64,000 bases of DNA from Candidatus Bathyarchaeota archaeon (GTDB lineage Archaea > Thermoproteota > Bathyarchaeia > Bathyarchaeales > Bathycorpusculaceae), in contig JANXET010000001.1 in assembly GCA_025058315.1 (NCBI GenBank), positions 1 to 64,000 on the forward strand, given 5' to 3'. Each line of letters starts with the position of its first letter. Position 1 is the stretch's first letter. This document shows, in pieces, positions 34,081 to 42,830 of the stretch. The notes under the pieces were generated by a model that saw nothing but the letters and a program-made list of their open reading frames with translations, had not been told where the DNA came from and ran no database searches. The position numbers and the translations under genes are program-made.

Positions 34081-35264
34081 GCATGGTTCCAGGCAGGGTT
34101 GTCGTTAAGTTCGGAGGGGGAGAGCTAACCTCAGGCAAAGCCTACAAGGAAGCAGCCCGAATGATAAGTAATTCAGGCTTCAGAGAAGTAGTAGTGGTAG
34201 TTTCAGCCATGAAAGGCGTCACCGACAGCCTGGTGAAATGTATAAATGAAGTGGAGGGCATTGAAGATCAGGACTATGCGGATATCGTGGCCATGGGTGA
34301 ACGGACAAGCGCTAGAATATTCAACTCAGCCCTGAGATCCGTAGGCTTGAAATCCACCTACTTTGACCCGCAACAGGAAAGATGGCCAATAATAACCGAC
34401 TCCAACTATAGAGAGGCAACACCTGACCTGAACGAGACGAGACGGAGGGTTAAGCAACACCTTGAGCCCCTGCTGGGCGAATGCATCCCTGTGGTTTGCG
34501 GCTTCATAGGGAAAGACCGAAGTGGACGCGTCACAACCCTTGGCAGGGGCGGAAGTGACATAACAGCCACACTTTTAGGCAACTGTCTAAGGGCTGAAGA
34601 GGTCATACTTGTCAAGAACACTGTAGGCGTACTCTCCGCAGATCCGAAATATGTCCCAGACGCTAAGCCGCTGGACAAGATAACCATTGAGGAAATGTTC
34701 TCACTGGCTCAGGGAGGAGCTAAAATAATACATCCAGACGCCTTAAGGTATAAGCTTCCAGGCCAAAGGATGAGGGTTATAGGCTTCCCAGGAGATCTAT
34801 CATCAAACGGCACCCAAATCGTAGGGGTGTTCAAGGCGAACCCTGTGGATATTAGGAGGCACCATGGACTAGCAGCCATAACGCTTGTAGGCGAAATTAA
34901 CCCGACGAACCTAAGTAGAACCTTGCAGGTTTTCGATGGAAGGAAAATCTTCGGCATGGGTACAAGCAGAAACTCCATAACAATATTTGTGGAGGTACGG
35001 AACCCCGAACGCGTCCTTAACCAAATATGTCGCCTGAACTACTTCAAGGCTGTAAGCCTCAAAGATAAGGTGGGCGCCATAGAGCTCGTCAGCCCTAGCT
35101 TCGTGGACTCTCCAGGATGGGTTGCCAGAATATCAGGGGCACTTGCTGAAAAATCCATAAACATAATTGAAGTTATAACTAACAAAGCTTCAATAACCAT
35201 ATTTGTGGACGAGGATAAAATGGAGCAAGCTCTAAACGCGGTTAAAGCCAAACTCAGCGAGTGA
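34077..35264 (+). CDS. lysC: Aspartate kinase (lysine-operon copy)
   Basis: 395 residues: kinase domain with VVKFGGGELTSGKAYKEA (normally KFGGTS), MGERTSARIF, TLGRGGSDITATLLG, and two C-terminal ACT domains (from ~270) for feedback control. Phosphorylates aspartate. A second aspartate kinase occurs at 38774. Its place between dapB and lysA suggests lysine-specific regulation. ATGA overlap with dapB. Confidence 0.92.
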   Translation: MSMVPGRVVVKFGGGELTSGKAYKEAARMISNSGFREVVVVVSAMKGVTDSLVKCINEVEGIEDQDYADIVAMGERTSARIFNSALRSVGLKSTYFDPQQERWPIITDSNYREATPDLNETRRRVKQHLEPLLGECIPVVCGFIGKDRSGRVTTLGRGGSDITATLLGNCLRAEEVILVKNTVGVLSADPKYVPDAKPLDKITIEEMFSLAQGGAKIIHPDALRYKLPGQRMRVIGFPGDLSSNGTQIVGVFKANPVDIRRHHGLAAITLVGEINPTNLSRTLQVFDGRKIFGMGTSRNSITIFVEVRNPERVLNQICRLNYFKAVSLKDKVGAIELVSPSFVDSPGWVARISGALAEKSINIIEVITNKASITIFVDEDKMEQALNAVKAKLSE

Positions 35265-35280
35265 ACAGCCGGTGGACAGA

Positions 35281-36564
35281 ATGATTAAGCCGCCTTTAGC
35301 CAACGTCAACGGCATACTTCACATTGATGGAGTCTCAGCGGTGAAGCTTGCAGAAACCTACGGAACACCGTTATACGTGATAGGCGAAAGCAAGATAAGG
35401 GAGAACTATAGGCGGCTTGCAGAGGCTTTCAAGAGAAACTACGGCAAAACCAGGATCCTCTACTCTGCCAAGGCAAACACCAACCTCTCCATCTTGAAGA
35501 TTCTGAAAACTGAAGGGGCCTGGGTGGATGTCGTAAGCACAGGCGAAATTTATCTGGCGCTGGAAGCAGGGTTCCAGCCCAGCCAAATCCTATATACTGG
35601 AGTAAGCGTCTCTGAAGAGGAGCTCAGCTACGCCTTCAAAGCCGGCGTAACAATCAACATAGACTCAGAGTCCCAGCTTAGGAAACTGCTCAGAATAGGA
35701 GTCCCGCACACCTTATCCGTGAGAATCAACACGGAAATAGGTGCTGGACACCATGAATATACTGTAACAGCCAGCAAGACCTCCAAGTTTGGAGTGGACG
35801 AAAAAACCGCGTTGGAAATTTACAGGACCGCAAGACTGGCGGGTGTGGAAAAGTTCGGCATACACATGCACATAGGGTCAGGCATATTGAATCCGGATCC
35901 ATACATAAAAGCAGCTGAAAGGCTTCTACAAGTAGCCAAAAACATCCATGAAGTGGCAGGCGTCAACTTTGAATTCGTTGATGTTGGAGGAGGTATAGGC
36001 GTCCCCTACAGGCCGGATGAGGAAGAGTTTGACATTGAAGGCTTCGCTGATAAGCTTACAGTGCTGTTTAAAGAGAAAATACAAAGCTGCGGCTTAGGGG
36101 AGCCCGAGTTATGGCTTGAACCTGGAAGGTACTTGGTCGCTGAATCCACAATCCTGCTTACGAGAGTTAACATGGTTAAGCAGACGCCGTACAGAAAATT
36201 TGTAGGGGTGGACGCTGGATTCAACGTTCTAATAAGACCCACAATGTACGGATCCTATCATCACGTTGTGGTTGCTAACAGGCTTAACGCTGAGCCCGCT
36301 GAAAAGTGTGACATAGTTGGGCCAATATGCGAGTCAGGGGACTTCCTATGTAGGGAGAGACTTCTGCCTGAAGTAGCTGAGGGAGACTTGATTGCGGTTT
36401 TAACAGCTGGGGCTTACGGTTACTCTATGAGTTCCCAATATAACTCTAGGCCTAGACCCGCTGAGGTTCTGGTGAAGAACGGCTTACACGAAGTTATACG
36501 AGAAAGAGAAACATTGCAGGATCTGCTTAGGGGGCAGAAGACGGCATCATGGTTGAACGTTTAA
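35281..36564 (+). CDS. lysA: Diaminopimelate decarboxylase
   Basis: About 427 residues, fold-type III PLP enzyme: ILYSAKANTNLSILK (PLP lysine), HMHIGSGILNPDPYI, FVDVGGGIGVPY, LEPGRYLVAES, and GPICESGDFL with the active-site cysteine of the partner subunit. Makes lysine from meso-DAP. GGTGG (35271-35275) suits ATG 35281; GTG 35272 overlaps it. Overlaps dapF by 16 bases. Confidence 0.94.
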   Translation: MIKPPLANVNGILHIDGVSAVKLAETYGTPLYVIGESKIRENYRRLAEAFKRNYGKTRILYSAKANTNLSILKILKTEGAWVDVVSTGEIYLALEAGFQPSQILYTGVSVSEEELSYAFKAGVTINIDSESQLRKLLRIGVPHTLSVRINTEIGAGHHEYTVTASKTSKFGVDEKTALEIYRTARLAGVEKFGIHMHIGSGILNPDPYIKAAERLLQVAKNIHEVAGVNFEFVDVGGGIGVPYRPDEEEFDIEGFADKLTVLFKEKIQSCGLGEPELWLEPGRYLVAESTILLTRVNMVKQTPYRKFVGVDAGFNVLIRPTMYGSYHHVVVANRLNAEPAEKCDIVGPICESGDFLCRERLLPEVAEGDLIAVLTAGAYGYSMSSQYNSRPRPAEVLVKNGLHEVIRERETLQDLLRGQKTASWLNV

Positions 36565-37391
36565 GTTTTTGGAAGATGCATGGGCTTGGAAATGACTACA
36601 TCGTCATCGACAACATGGATGATCGTATCCGAAGCCGAGAAATGCCGGAGCTTGCAATGAGGCTTTGCCGGAGGAGATTCTCGGTGGGAGCTGATGGGCT
36701 GATTTTTGCTTGTCCATCCAAAAATGCAGATGTTAGAATGAGGATATTCAACCCTGACGGTTCAGAGGCAGAAATGTGTGGGAACGGGATTAGATGCTTA
36801 GCTAAATTCTGCTACGAAAACCACATAGTTACAAAGAAAAGCTTCACTGTGGAAACCCTCGCCGGAACCAGAAACGTTTGGTTAACCATCAACTCATCAG
36901 ACATGGAAGTAGCGTCCGTGAAGGTTGACATGGGAGAACCCGCCTTTAACAGGGAAGCCATACCCATGCTTGGGACGGGCACTTTCATCAACGAGGAGCT
37001 GAAGGTCAACGGGACAAATTTTAGGGCTACATGCCTTTCAGTAGGTAACCCCCACTGCGTGATCTTCGTAGAAGACGTGGAAAATGTTTCCCTTTCACAA
37101 CTCGGTCCTCTGATAGAGAATCATGAGCTTTTCCCAAGGAGGGTGAACGTAGAGTTCGTACAAATCATAAGCCCCGTTGAGATTAAGGTACGCGTTTGGG
37201 AGAGAGGCGTTGGGGAAACATTAGCCTGCGGAACCGGTGCCTGTGCAAGCGTAGTTGCAGGCTGCAAGCTTGGCAAAACTGGAAGCAGAGTGAAAGTTAA
37301 CCTTTCAGGAGGAACGCTGACAGTGCATTATGACGGGAGGATCTTCATGGATGGACCTGCAGTCAAGGTTTTCGCCGGAACTTTATTCTAG
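36549..37391 (+). CDS. dapF: Diaminopimelate epimerase
   Basis: 280 residues. Both catalytic cysteines are present in their motifs, MCGNGIRCLAKF and LACGTGACASVVAG, plus MHGLGNDYIVID at the N-terminus. Converts LL- to meso-DAP, linking DapL to LysA. ATG 36549 lies inside lysA. Confidence 0.96.
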   Translation: MVERLSFWKMHGLGNDYIVIDNMDDRIRSREMPELAMRLCRRRFSVGADGLIFACPSKNADVRMRIFNPDGSEAEMCGNGIRCLAKFCYENHIVTKKSFTVETLAGTRNVWLTINSSDMEVASVKVDMGEPAFNREAIPMLGTGTFINEELKVNGTNFRATCLSVGNPHCVIFVEDVENVSLSQLGPLIENHELFPRRVNVEFVQIISPVEIKVRVWERGVGETLACGTGACASVVAGCKLGKTGSRVKVNLSGGTLTVHYDGRIFMDGPAVKVFAGTLF

Positions 37392-37407
37392 AAAGGGGGA
37401 AATAAGG

Positions 37408-38583
37408 ATGGGTTTTGAATTTTCAGAACGGGTTAAACAGATCCCACCTTACATATTCTTCGAAATAGAGAAGATTCTGGAGGAGAAGAAACGCGCCGGA
37501 GTGGACATAATATCCCTCAGCATAGGAGACCCTGACCTTCCAGCTCCAAGGTTCATACTGGAGGCCCTAGCGAAGGAAGCTGCTAAACCGGAGAATCACG
37601 GATACTCCAACAGCAGGGGGGAACGGGAATTCAGGGAAGCCGTAGCATGGTGGATGAAGGAAAGGTTCGGCGTAACCGTGGATCCGGAGAGGGAGATAAC
37701 TGCCCTAATAGGATCTAAGGAAGGTATATCCCACCTTACAAGGGCCTTCGTGAATCCTGGGGAAAAAGTGATAATCCCAGATCCAGGATATCCGGCGTAT
37801 CTTAATGGTGGAGCGCTTCTTAACGATGCACAGCCACTCTTTATGCCCTTGGAAAGGGAGAACCATTTCCTGCCGGACGTTGATTTCATAGCTTCCTCGA
37901 AAGCCAGAATCCTATACGTGAACTACCCAAACAATCCCACAGGCGCTGTGGCTGATAAATGGATTCTCAGGGAACTTGTGGAAGTTGCCCGCGACAACAA
38001 AATCATCATATGCTATGACAACGCCTATTCAGAAATAACCTACCAAGGATATAAGGCTCCAAGCATCCTTGAAGTTGAAGGAGCCATGGAAACCGCTGTG
38101 GAGCTTCACTCCTTCTCGAAAACCTTCAGCATGGCTGGTGACAGAATAGGCTTCGCGGTTGGAAACAACAGCCTCATAGAGGGCATAGTTAAAGTTAAAT
38201 CCCAAATGGATTCAGGACAACCCAAATATATTCAGCATGCCGCCGCGCAGGCCTTAAGGACTTACAGGAACGGGGAGCCTCCAGAAGAGGTTAGGAACAA
38301 CATTGCCACCTACTGGGAAAGGGTGAAATTCTTGGCAAAAAGCCTAGGCGAAATCGGGTTTGAATGCGAGGTTCCTAAAGCCACGTACTACGTGTGGGCC
38401 TACTGCGGAGGCAACTCCATGGAAACTGCGAGAAAACTTTTAGACATAGGTGTGGCGGTAACCCCAGGCATCGGTTTTGGAAAGCATGGCGAGGGATTCC
38501 TCAGGTTTTCAGCCACAAGACCAATAAATGACATCATGGAAGCTTGCAACAGACTGGCGAAGCTAAGAAACATCCTGCATTAG
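37408..38583 (+). CDS. dapL: LL-diaminopimelate aminotransferase
   Basis: 391 residues, class I PLP aminotransferase: ISLSIGDPDLPAP, YPNNPTGAV, and HSFSKTFSMAGDRIGFAVGN with the PLP lysine. DapL converts tetrahydrodipicolinate straight to LL-DAP, bypassing acylated intermediates; with dapF and lysA the pathway is complete. ATG 37408 follows AAGGGGGA. Last gene of the operon; a T-rich end (about 38591-38609) follows. Confidence 0.9.
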   Translation: MGFEFSERVKQIPPYIFFEIEKILEEKKRAGVDIISLSIGDPDLPAPRFILEALAKEAAKPENHGYSNSRGEREFREAVAWWMKERFGVTVDPEREITALIGSKEGISHLTRAFVNPGEKVIIPDPGYPAYLNGGALLNDAQPLFMPLERENHFLPDVDFIASSKARILYVNYPNNPTGAVADKWILRELVEVARDNKIIICYDNAYSEITYQGYKAPSILEVEGAMETAVELHSFSKTFSMAGDRIGFAVGNNSLIEGIVKVKSQMDSGQPKYIQHAAAQALRTYRNGEPPEEVRNNIATYWERVKFLAKSLGEIGFECEVPKATYYVWAYCGGNSMETARKLLDIGVAVTPGIGFGKHGEGFLRFSATRPINDIMEACNRLAKLRNILH

Positions 38584-38603
38584 GAGCCCCATTTTTAGAA
38601 AAT

Positions 38604-38773
38604 TTTTTATATGACATATGCGCCTGTACATAGAAAGCGTGTTGAAGCATGCCCCAATGCTTCCTGAAGCCTCAAACCATCTTCAGCTTCTTTAAATGCT
38701 ATTATTACCGCTATTAAAACTAGAACATTTTGAAATCCCATTTTCGCCTTTAACAGTTTTGGAGGCATATTTT
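38604..38773 (+). promoter_or_regulatory. Promoter and ~140-nt leader of the aspartate kinase/aromatic operon with competing hairpins
   Basis: TTTTTATATG (38604-38613) is the TATA; a start near 38634 leaves about 140 nt to ATG 38774. In it GAAGCAT (38644-38650) pairs perfectly with ATGCTTC (38657-38663), and CTGAAG (38664-38669) with CTTCAG (38681-38686). The middle arms can instead pair with each other (GCTT 38659-38662 with AAGC 38667-38670), and GAAGC 38666-38670 with GCTTC 38686-38690. A small ORF overlaps these arms. Confidence 0.5.
38649..38717 (+). CDS. Putative 22-residue Phe/Tyr-rich leader peptide
   Basis: ATG 38649 to TAA 38715-38717. The peptide begins MPQCFLKPQT and ends FKCYYYRY; Phe at 5, 12, 14, 15 and Tyr at 18, 19, 20, 22, i.e. 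8 of 22 residues aromatic. It lies 56 bp before the aspartate kinase that leads the aromatic-acid operon and overlaps the hairpins above. No strong ribosome-binding site is seen, and T-rich DNA alone favours F and Y codons, so it is a candidate only. Confidence 0.35.
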   Translation: MPQCFLKPQTIFSFFKCYYYRY

Positions 38774-40021
38774 ATGGATAAAAACGCTCCAAAGAGATTA
38801 GTCGTGAAGTATGGCGGCGCCAGCCTGGCTGACGGCGTCAGGGTTCAGATGGCCGCTGAAGCCGTGGCTAAGGAAGTTGCCAAAGGAAATAAGGTTGCCG
38901 TTGTTGTTTCAGCCATGGGGAAAACCACTGACCAGCTTTTACATGTGGCTAAAAGTGTCTCCGGAGGCAACATGGAAGGCGGAGAGTTAGATGATGTCTT
39001 AGCTATGGGTGAACGTGTAAGCGTGAGAATTTTCTCAGTGGCTTTGAAGGCTCATGGTGTAGATAACCGTTACTTTGATCCTTCCGACCCTGATTGGCCG
39101 ATAATAACGGATAAAACCTTCTCAAACGCTAACCCAATCTTGGAAGAATGCGAAAATAGAGTAGGGCGGTATGTGCTTCCAGCCTTTGAAAGGGGCACCG
39201 TACCAGTAATCGCAGGCTTCATTGGAAAAACCGTTGATGGAAAAATAACCACGCTGGGTAGGGGAGGAAGCGACACCACAGCGTTCATTCTGGCTAAAGC
39301 GTTAAGGGCAGATGAGATTATTTTGGTGACGGATGTAGATGGAATAATGACGGCGGACCCTAAAATAATACAAAACCCTCAGAAGCTCAGCCGAATCGAT
39401 GTTAACACCCTTGTTGGACTCGCTGACTCCGGAACAAAGTTTATCCATAGAAAGGCTTTGAAGTACAAGGATCCCGGCATAAACGCTAAGATAATCTCAT
39501 ACCGTCACGGCGACCTCTCCCAACAGGGCACAATTATAATAGGAGGATTAAAAATGGAGTTAGACGCTGATTTGGCAAGCTCGGCCCCGGCGGCATCAAT
39601 AACAGTTGTAGGGCTCGGGTTATCCCGCAACCCAAACATTATCATGGAACTCTTGGAAAAAGTGAAAAACTGCTCTTCACTTCTAGGCTCATCAATGGAT
39701 TACAACTCCACTGTACTCTTCGTGCCTGAAGACCCAAACCTAGAACGGCTGCTAAATGAAGTCCACGAAATAATCCTTAGAAACCAAGAGACTGTAGCCA
39801 TGTCTGTAAGGCGAAACTTGGCCTTCCTTAGGATCAGCGGCATCGGTTTGGAGGAGACCCCTGGATTAATAGGTAAAATTTCAGAACCCTTAAGAATAAA
39901 CGGGATAAACATCTTTGGAATAATGACGAACACTTCAAGCATCCTGCTCTTTGTAAACTGGGAGGACAGGGATAAAGCTCTAAGTTTAATTAGAAGCTCG
40001 CTTGGATTAAAAGGGAGGTGA
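38774..40021 (+). CDS. Aspartate kinase (aromatic-operon copy)
   Basis: About 415 residues: VVKYGGASLADG, VVVSAMGKTTDQLL, MGERVSVRIF, TTLGRGGSDTTAFI, and a C-terminal pair of ACT domains (FLRISGIGLEETPGLIGKI). ATG 38774 with GGAGG at 38761-38765 is the start; the in-frame extension to 38696 is not backed by a binding site. Followed 7 bp later by asd and then the aromatic genes, so it may make aspartyl phosphate for aspartate semialdehyde used in DHQ synthesis as well as for threonine and methionine. Confidence 0.9.
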   Translation: MDKNAPKRLVVKYGGASLADGVRVQMAAEAVAKEVAKGNKVAVVVSAMGKTTDQLLHVAKSVSGGNMEGGELDDVLAMGERVSVRIFSVALKAHGVDNRYFDPSDPDWPIITDKTFSNANPILEECENRVGRYVLPAFERGTVPVIAGFIGKTVDGKITTLGRGGSDTTAFILAKALRADEIILVTDVDGIMTADPKIIQNPQKLSRIDVNTLVGLADSGTKFIHRKALKYKDPGINAKIISYRHGDLSQQGTIIIGGLKMELDADLASSAPAASITVVGLGLSRNPNIIMELLEKVKNCSSLLGSSMDYNSTVLFVPEDPNLERLLNEVHEIILRNQETVAMSVRRNLAFLRISGIGLEETPGLIGKISEPLRINGINIFGIMTNTSSILLFVNWEDRDKALSLIRSSLGLKGR

Positions 40022-40028
40022 ATATTAA

Positions 40029-41066
40029 ATGTTGAAGGCAGCAGTTTTAGGCGCAACAGGCATGGTGGGCCAAATCTTCGTGCGGCTACTAGAGGGGCAC
40101 CCATGGTTCGAAACAGCTGTGGTTGCAGCTTCGGAAAGAAGCCGTGGACTCAAATATAAGGAGGCAACCCGCTGGCGTTTCCCAACACCCATACCTGAAA
40201 AGGTTGCAGACCTAGAGGTTGTTGATCCAACTCCAAGCGCCGTCAAAGACGTAGACATCGTTTTTTCAGCACTTCCAGCCGAAGTTGCAGGAAAAATAGA
40301 GGAAGACTTCGCTAAAGCCGGATACACTGTGTTAAGCAACGCTTCATCCCACCGCATGGACCCAGATGTTCCACTGCTGAACCCAGAAGTCAACGGGGGG
40401 CACATATCCCTAATAGATGAGCAGCGGAGAAGACGTAAGTGGGACGGAGCCATCGTAACCAACCCTAACTGTAGCACAGCCATCATGACATTGTCGCTTA
40501 AGCCCATCTACGACACTTTCGGCATAAAAAGAGTGATTGTATCAACTATGCAGGCGCTTTCAGGGGCAGGTTACCCTGGAGTGGCATCCCTTGACATCGT
40601 GGACAATGTGATACCCTACATCAGCAAAGAAGAGGAGAAAATGCAGACAGAGACGCTGAAGATCCTTGGCGAACCTTCTAAACCAGCGGACTTCAGGGTG
40701 TCGGCAAGCTGCCACAGAGTAGCCACCCTAGATGGGCATATGGAGGCTGTTTTCGTGGAGCCGAAAAATGAAGCCAGCCCAGAAGATGTTGCAAAAGCCA
40801 TGAATAACTTCATAGGCGAGCCCCAGAAGCTTAAGCTTCCTACAGCCCCCGCCAAGCCAATAGTTATAAAAACCGAGGAAGACAGGCCGCAGGTTAGACT
40901 TGACCGCATGGAAGGCGGCGGCATGAGCGTCACGGTGGGCAGGATAAGAAAAGACCCCGCTTTGGATGGGATAAAATACATAGTGCTTGGACACAACACT
41001 ATAAGGGGAGCCGCAGGCTGCAGCATCCTCAACGCAGAGTACCTAAAAGCCAAAAAATATCTATAA
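40029..41066 (+). CDS. asd: Aspartate-semialdehyde dehydrogenase
   Basis: 345 residues of the archaeal/fungal type: LGATGMVGQIFVRLLEGHPW, VTNPNCSTAIMTL with the catalytic Cys, and SCHRVATLDGHMEAVFVE with the active-site His. Reduces aspartyl phosphate with NADPH. Only copy in the window, so it must serve lysine too. It ends 4 bp before aroB', whose pathway uses aspartate semialdehyde as an aromatic precursor. Confidence 0.95.
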   Translation: MLKAAVLGATGMVGQIFVRLLEGHPWFETAVVAASERSRGLKYKEATRWRFPTPIPEKVADLEVVDPTPSAVKDVDIVFSALPAEVAGKIEEDFAKAGYTVLSNASSHRMDPDVPLLNPEVNGGHISLIDEQRRRRKWDGAIVTNPNCSTAIMTLSLKPIYDTFGIKRVIVSTMQALSGAGYPGVASLDIVDNVIPYISKEEEKMQTETLKILGEPSKPADFRVSASCHRVATLDGHMEAVFVEPKNEASPEDVAKAMNNFIGEPQKLKLPTAPAKPIVIKTEEDRPQVRLDRMEGGGMSVTVGRIRKDPALDGIKYIVLGHNTIRGAAGCSILNAEYLKAKKYL

Positions 41067-41070
41067 AAAC

Positions 41071-42150
41071 GTGAAGGAAATGAAAGAGCTCTGGCTTAAA
41101 GTGGACAAACATGTTCCACATAACCTAATTGAAAGCCTAGTTGATATGGCGGCTCAGACATGCAACGCAGTGTACTTGGCAGACTGGGAAAACGTCGATG
41201 CCTTCAAAAAGGCTGGACTGAAAATTGCCGGAAGAAACGAACGCTGCGATATCCACGTACTTGAAGATGCAGACCAAACAAAGATTACAGAGCTCAAAAA
41301 TGCAGGTAAAACAATTGCAGCAAAATTCACGGTGAAAAGCAAGGAGGACGAAGATAAAGCCGTCAAAGCGGCAAACAACGCCGACTACATAATAGTCCGC
41401 TGTACAAACTGGAAGGTAATACCTATAGAGAACCTAATAGCAAATGTCAGGGGAAAAAGCAAACTTTTAGCAGAAGTTTCAAACGTGGAAGAGGCCAAAC
41501 TTGCCCTTGAAACCCTGGAGCTCGGAGTAGACGGCATTATAATCGCCACTGCGGATCCCAAAGAGCTTTCGAAAGCAGCCTTCACAGTTAAAAGACAGCT
41601 TCCAAAACTCAAGCTTACATCAGCAAAGATTGTTGGAGTAAAACAGATAGGTACGGGAGCTAGGGTGTGCATAGACACATGCGACCTTATGAGAGCTGGG
41701 GAAGGGCTCCTCGTAGGATGCCAATCAGCATGCCTGTTCCTAGTTGAAGCTGAAGTACATGAAAACCCCTTTGTGCAGCCAAGACCATTCAGGGTTAACG
41801 CTGGACCTGTCTCGCTTTATGCCCTATGCTCTCACGAGAAGACACGATACCTTTCAGAGCTTAAGGCAGGAGATGAAGTGATGATCGTTGAAAGAGACGG
41901 CAAAGCAAGGTTGGCTAACATTGGAAGAGTAAAAATAGAGTGGAGGCCTTTACTGCTCATCGAAGCCGAACATGAAGGGAAAGTTTTCAAAACAATAACT
42001 CAAAACGCTGAGACGATAAGGCTTGTAGCTGAAGAAGACTCCATACCCGTAACAGAGCTTAAGCCAGGCGACAAGGTCCTAGTACATCTTTCCGAAAGTG
42101 GCAGACACTTCGGAACTCTTGTGAAGGATGAAATGGTGGTAGAGCTCTGA
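41071..42150 (+). CDS. aroB': 3-dehydroquinate synthase II (archaeal)
   Basis: 359 residues, family of M. jannaschii MJ1249: LWLKVDKHVPHNLIESLVD, DYIIVRCTNWKVIPIENLIA, GTGARVCIDTCDLMRAGEG, VNAGPVSLYALC, YLSELKAGDEVMIV. It oxidatively deaminates and cyclises the C7 sugar made from an aldolase reaction with aspartate semialdehyde, replacing the DAHP route. That first aldolase (MJ0400-like) is not in this window. GTG 41071; overlaps aroD by four bases if CTG 42147 is used. Confidence 0.93.
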   Translation: MKEMKELWLKVDKHVPHNLIESLVDMAAQTCNAVYLADWENVDAFKKAGLKIAGRNERCDIHVLEDADQTKITELKNAGKTIAAKFTVKSKEDEDKAVKAANNADYIIVRCTNWKVIPIENLIANVRGKSKLLAEVSNVEEAKLALETLELGVDGIIIATADPKELSKAAFTVKRQLPKLKLTSAKIVGVKQIGTGARVCIDTCDLMRAGEGLLVGCQSACLFLVEAEVHENPFVQPRPFRVNAGPVSLYALCSHEKTRYLSELKAGDEVMIVERDGKARLANIGRVKIEWRPLLLIEAEHEGKVFKTITQNAETIRLVAEEDSIPVTELKPGDKVLVHLSESGRHFGTLVKDEMVVEL

Positions 42151-42830
42151 CGGTCAGAATATGCGCCTCCATAATGCCGCGAAATGTTGAGCACGCGTTA
42201 AAACTTATCGATGAAGCTGAAAACCAGCAGGCAGACTTCATCGAAGTGAGGTTAGATCTACTTAAACGATGTGAGAAACTAGTAGACATCGCAAATTCTG
42301 CAAGCACTCCGTTGATTGCGACAAATAGGCCTACATGGTGTAGTGGAAAATTCACCGGACCAGAGACGGAGCGCAAAAACATGCTGCTACATGCTTGTCA
42401 AAGTGGATTCGAATACGTGGACGTTGAAGTTGAAGCTTCATGGCTTAGGGAAGCCATAAAACAGCTGAAGGAGTCAGGGGCTAAACCCATAGTTTCCTTC
42501 CATGATTTTGAAAAAACCCCGGAAAAAGCCGTGCTACAGCAGATCCTTGAAAAGGAAATTTCAAACGAAGCTGATGTATGCAAAATAGTGACGACGGCGC
42601 GGAGTCTCATGGACAACTTAACCCTTCTGAGTTTCCTCTGGGAGGAGAAGGAGAAGGCCAAAATCGTGTGCTTTGCAATGGGACCGCATGGTAAGCCGTC
42701 CAGGATTTTATCTCCAATTTTCGGAGGGTACTTCACCATTGCAGCCTTAAAAAGAGGTGAAGAAACAGCTCCTGGACAAATGACCCTCCAAGAGATGAAA
42801 ACAGCCTACAAAGCTCTAGGAGAACTTTAA
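42147..42830 (+). CDS. aroD: 3-dehydroquinate dehydratase, type I
   Basis: Type I class: strand VRICASIM, FIEVRLDLLK, PIVSFHDFEKTP (catalytic His region), DVCKIVTTARS (Schiff-base Lys) and FAMGPHGKPSRILSPIFG. The first beta strand (VRICASI) lies upstream of the first ATG (42174); the only in-frame start covering it is CTG 42147, preceded by GGTGGT (42135-42140) and overlapping the aroB' stop. Non-ATG/GTG/TTG initiation is therefore proposed. Confidence 0.9.
   Translation: MTVRICASIMPRNVEHALKLIDEAENQQADFIEVRLDLLKRCEKLVDIANSASTPLIATNRPTWCSGKFTGPETERKNMLLHACQSGFEYVDVEVEASWLREAIKQLKESGAKPIVSFHDFEKTPEKAVLQQILEKEISNEADVCKIVTTARSLMDNLTLLSFLWEEKEKAKIVCFAMGPHGKPSRILSPIFGGYFTIAALKRGEETAPGQMTLQEMKTAYKALGEL

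Noticed and set aside
38696-38773. N-terminal extension of the second aspartate kinase
   Set aside because: No binding site before 38696, and GGAGG sits correctly before ATG 38774, where the family's N-terminus begins.
40616-41053. Long antisense ORFs inside asd, amt, aroC and similar genes
   Set aside because: They mirror the codon pattern of the sense genes, have no binding sites and no recognisable products.
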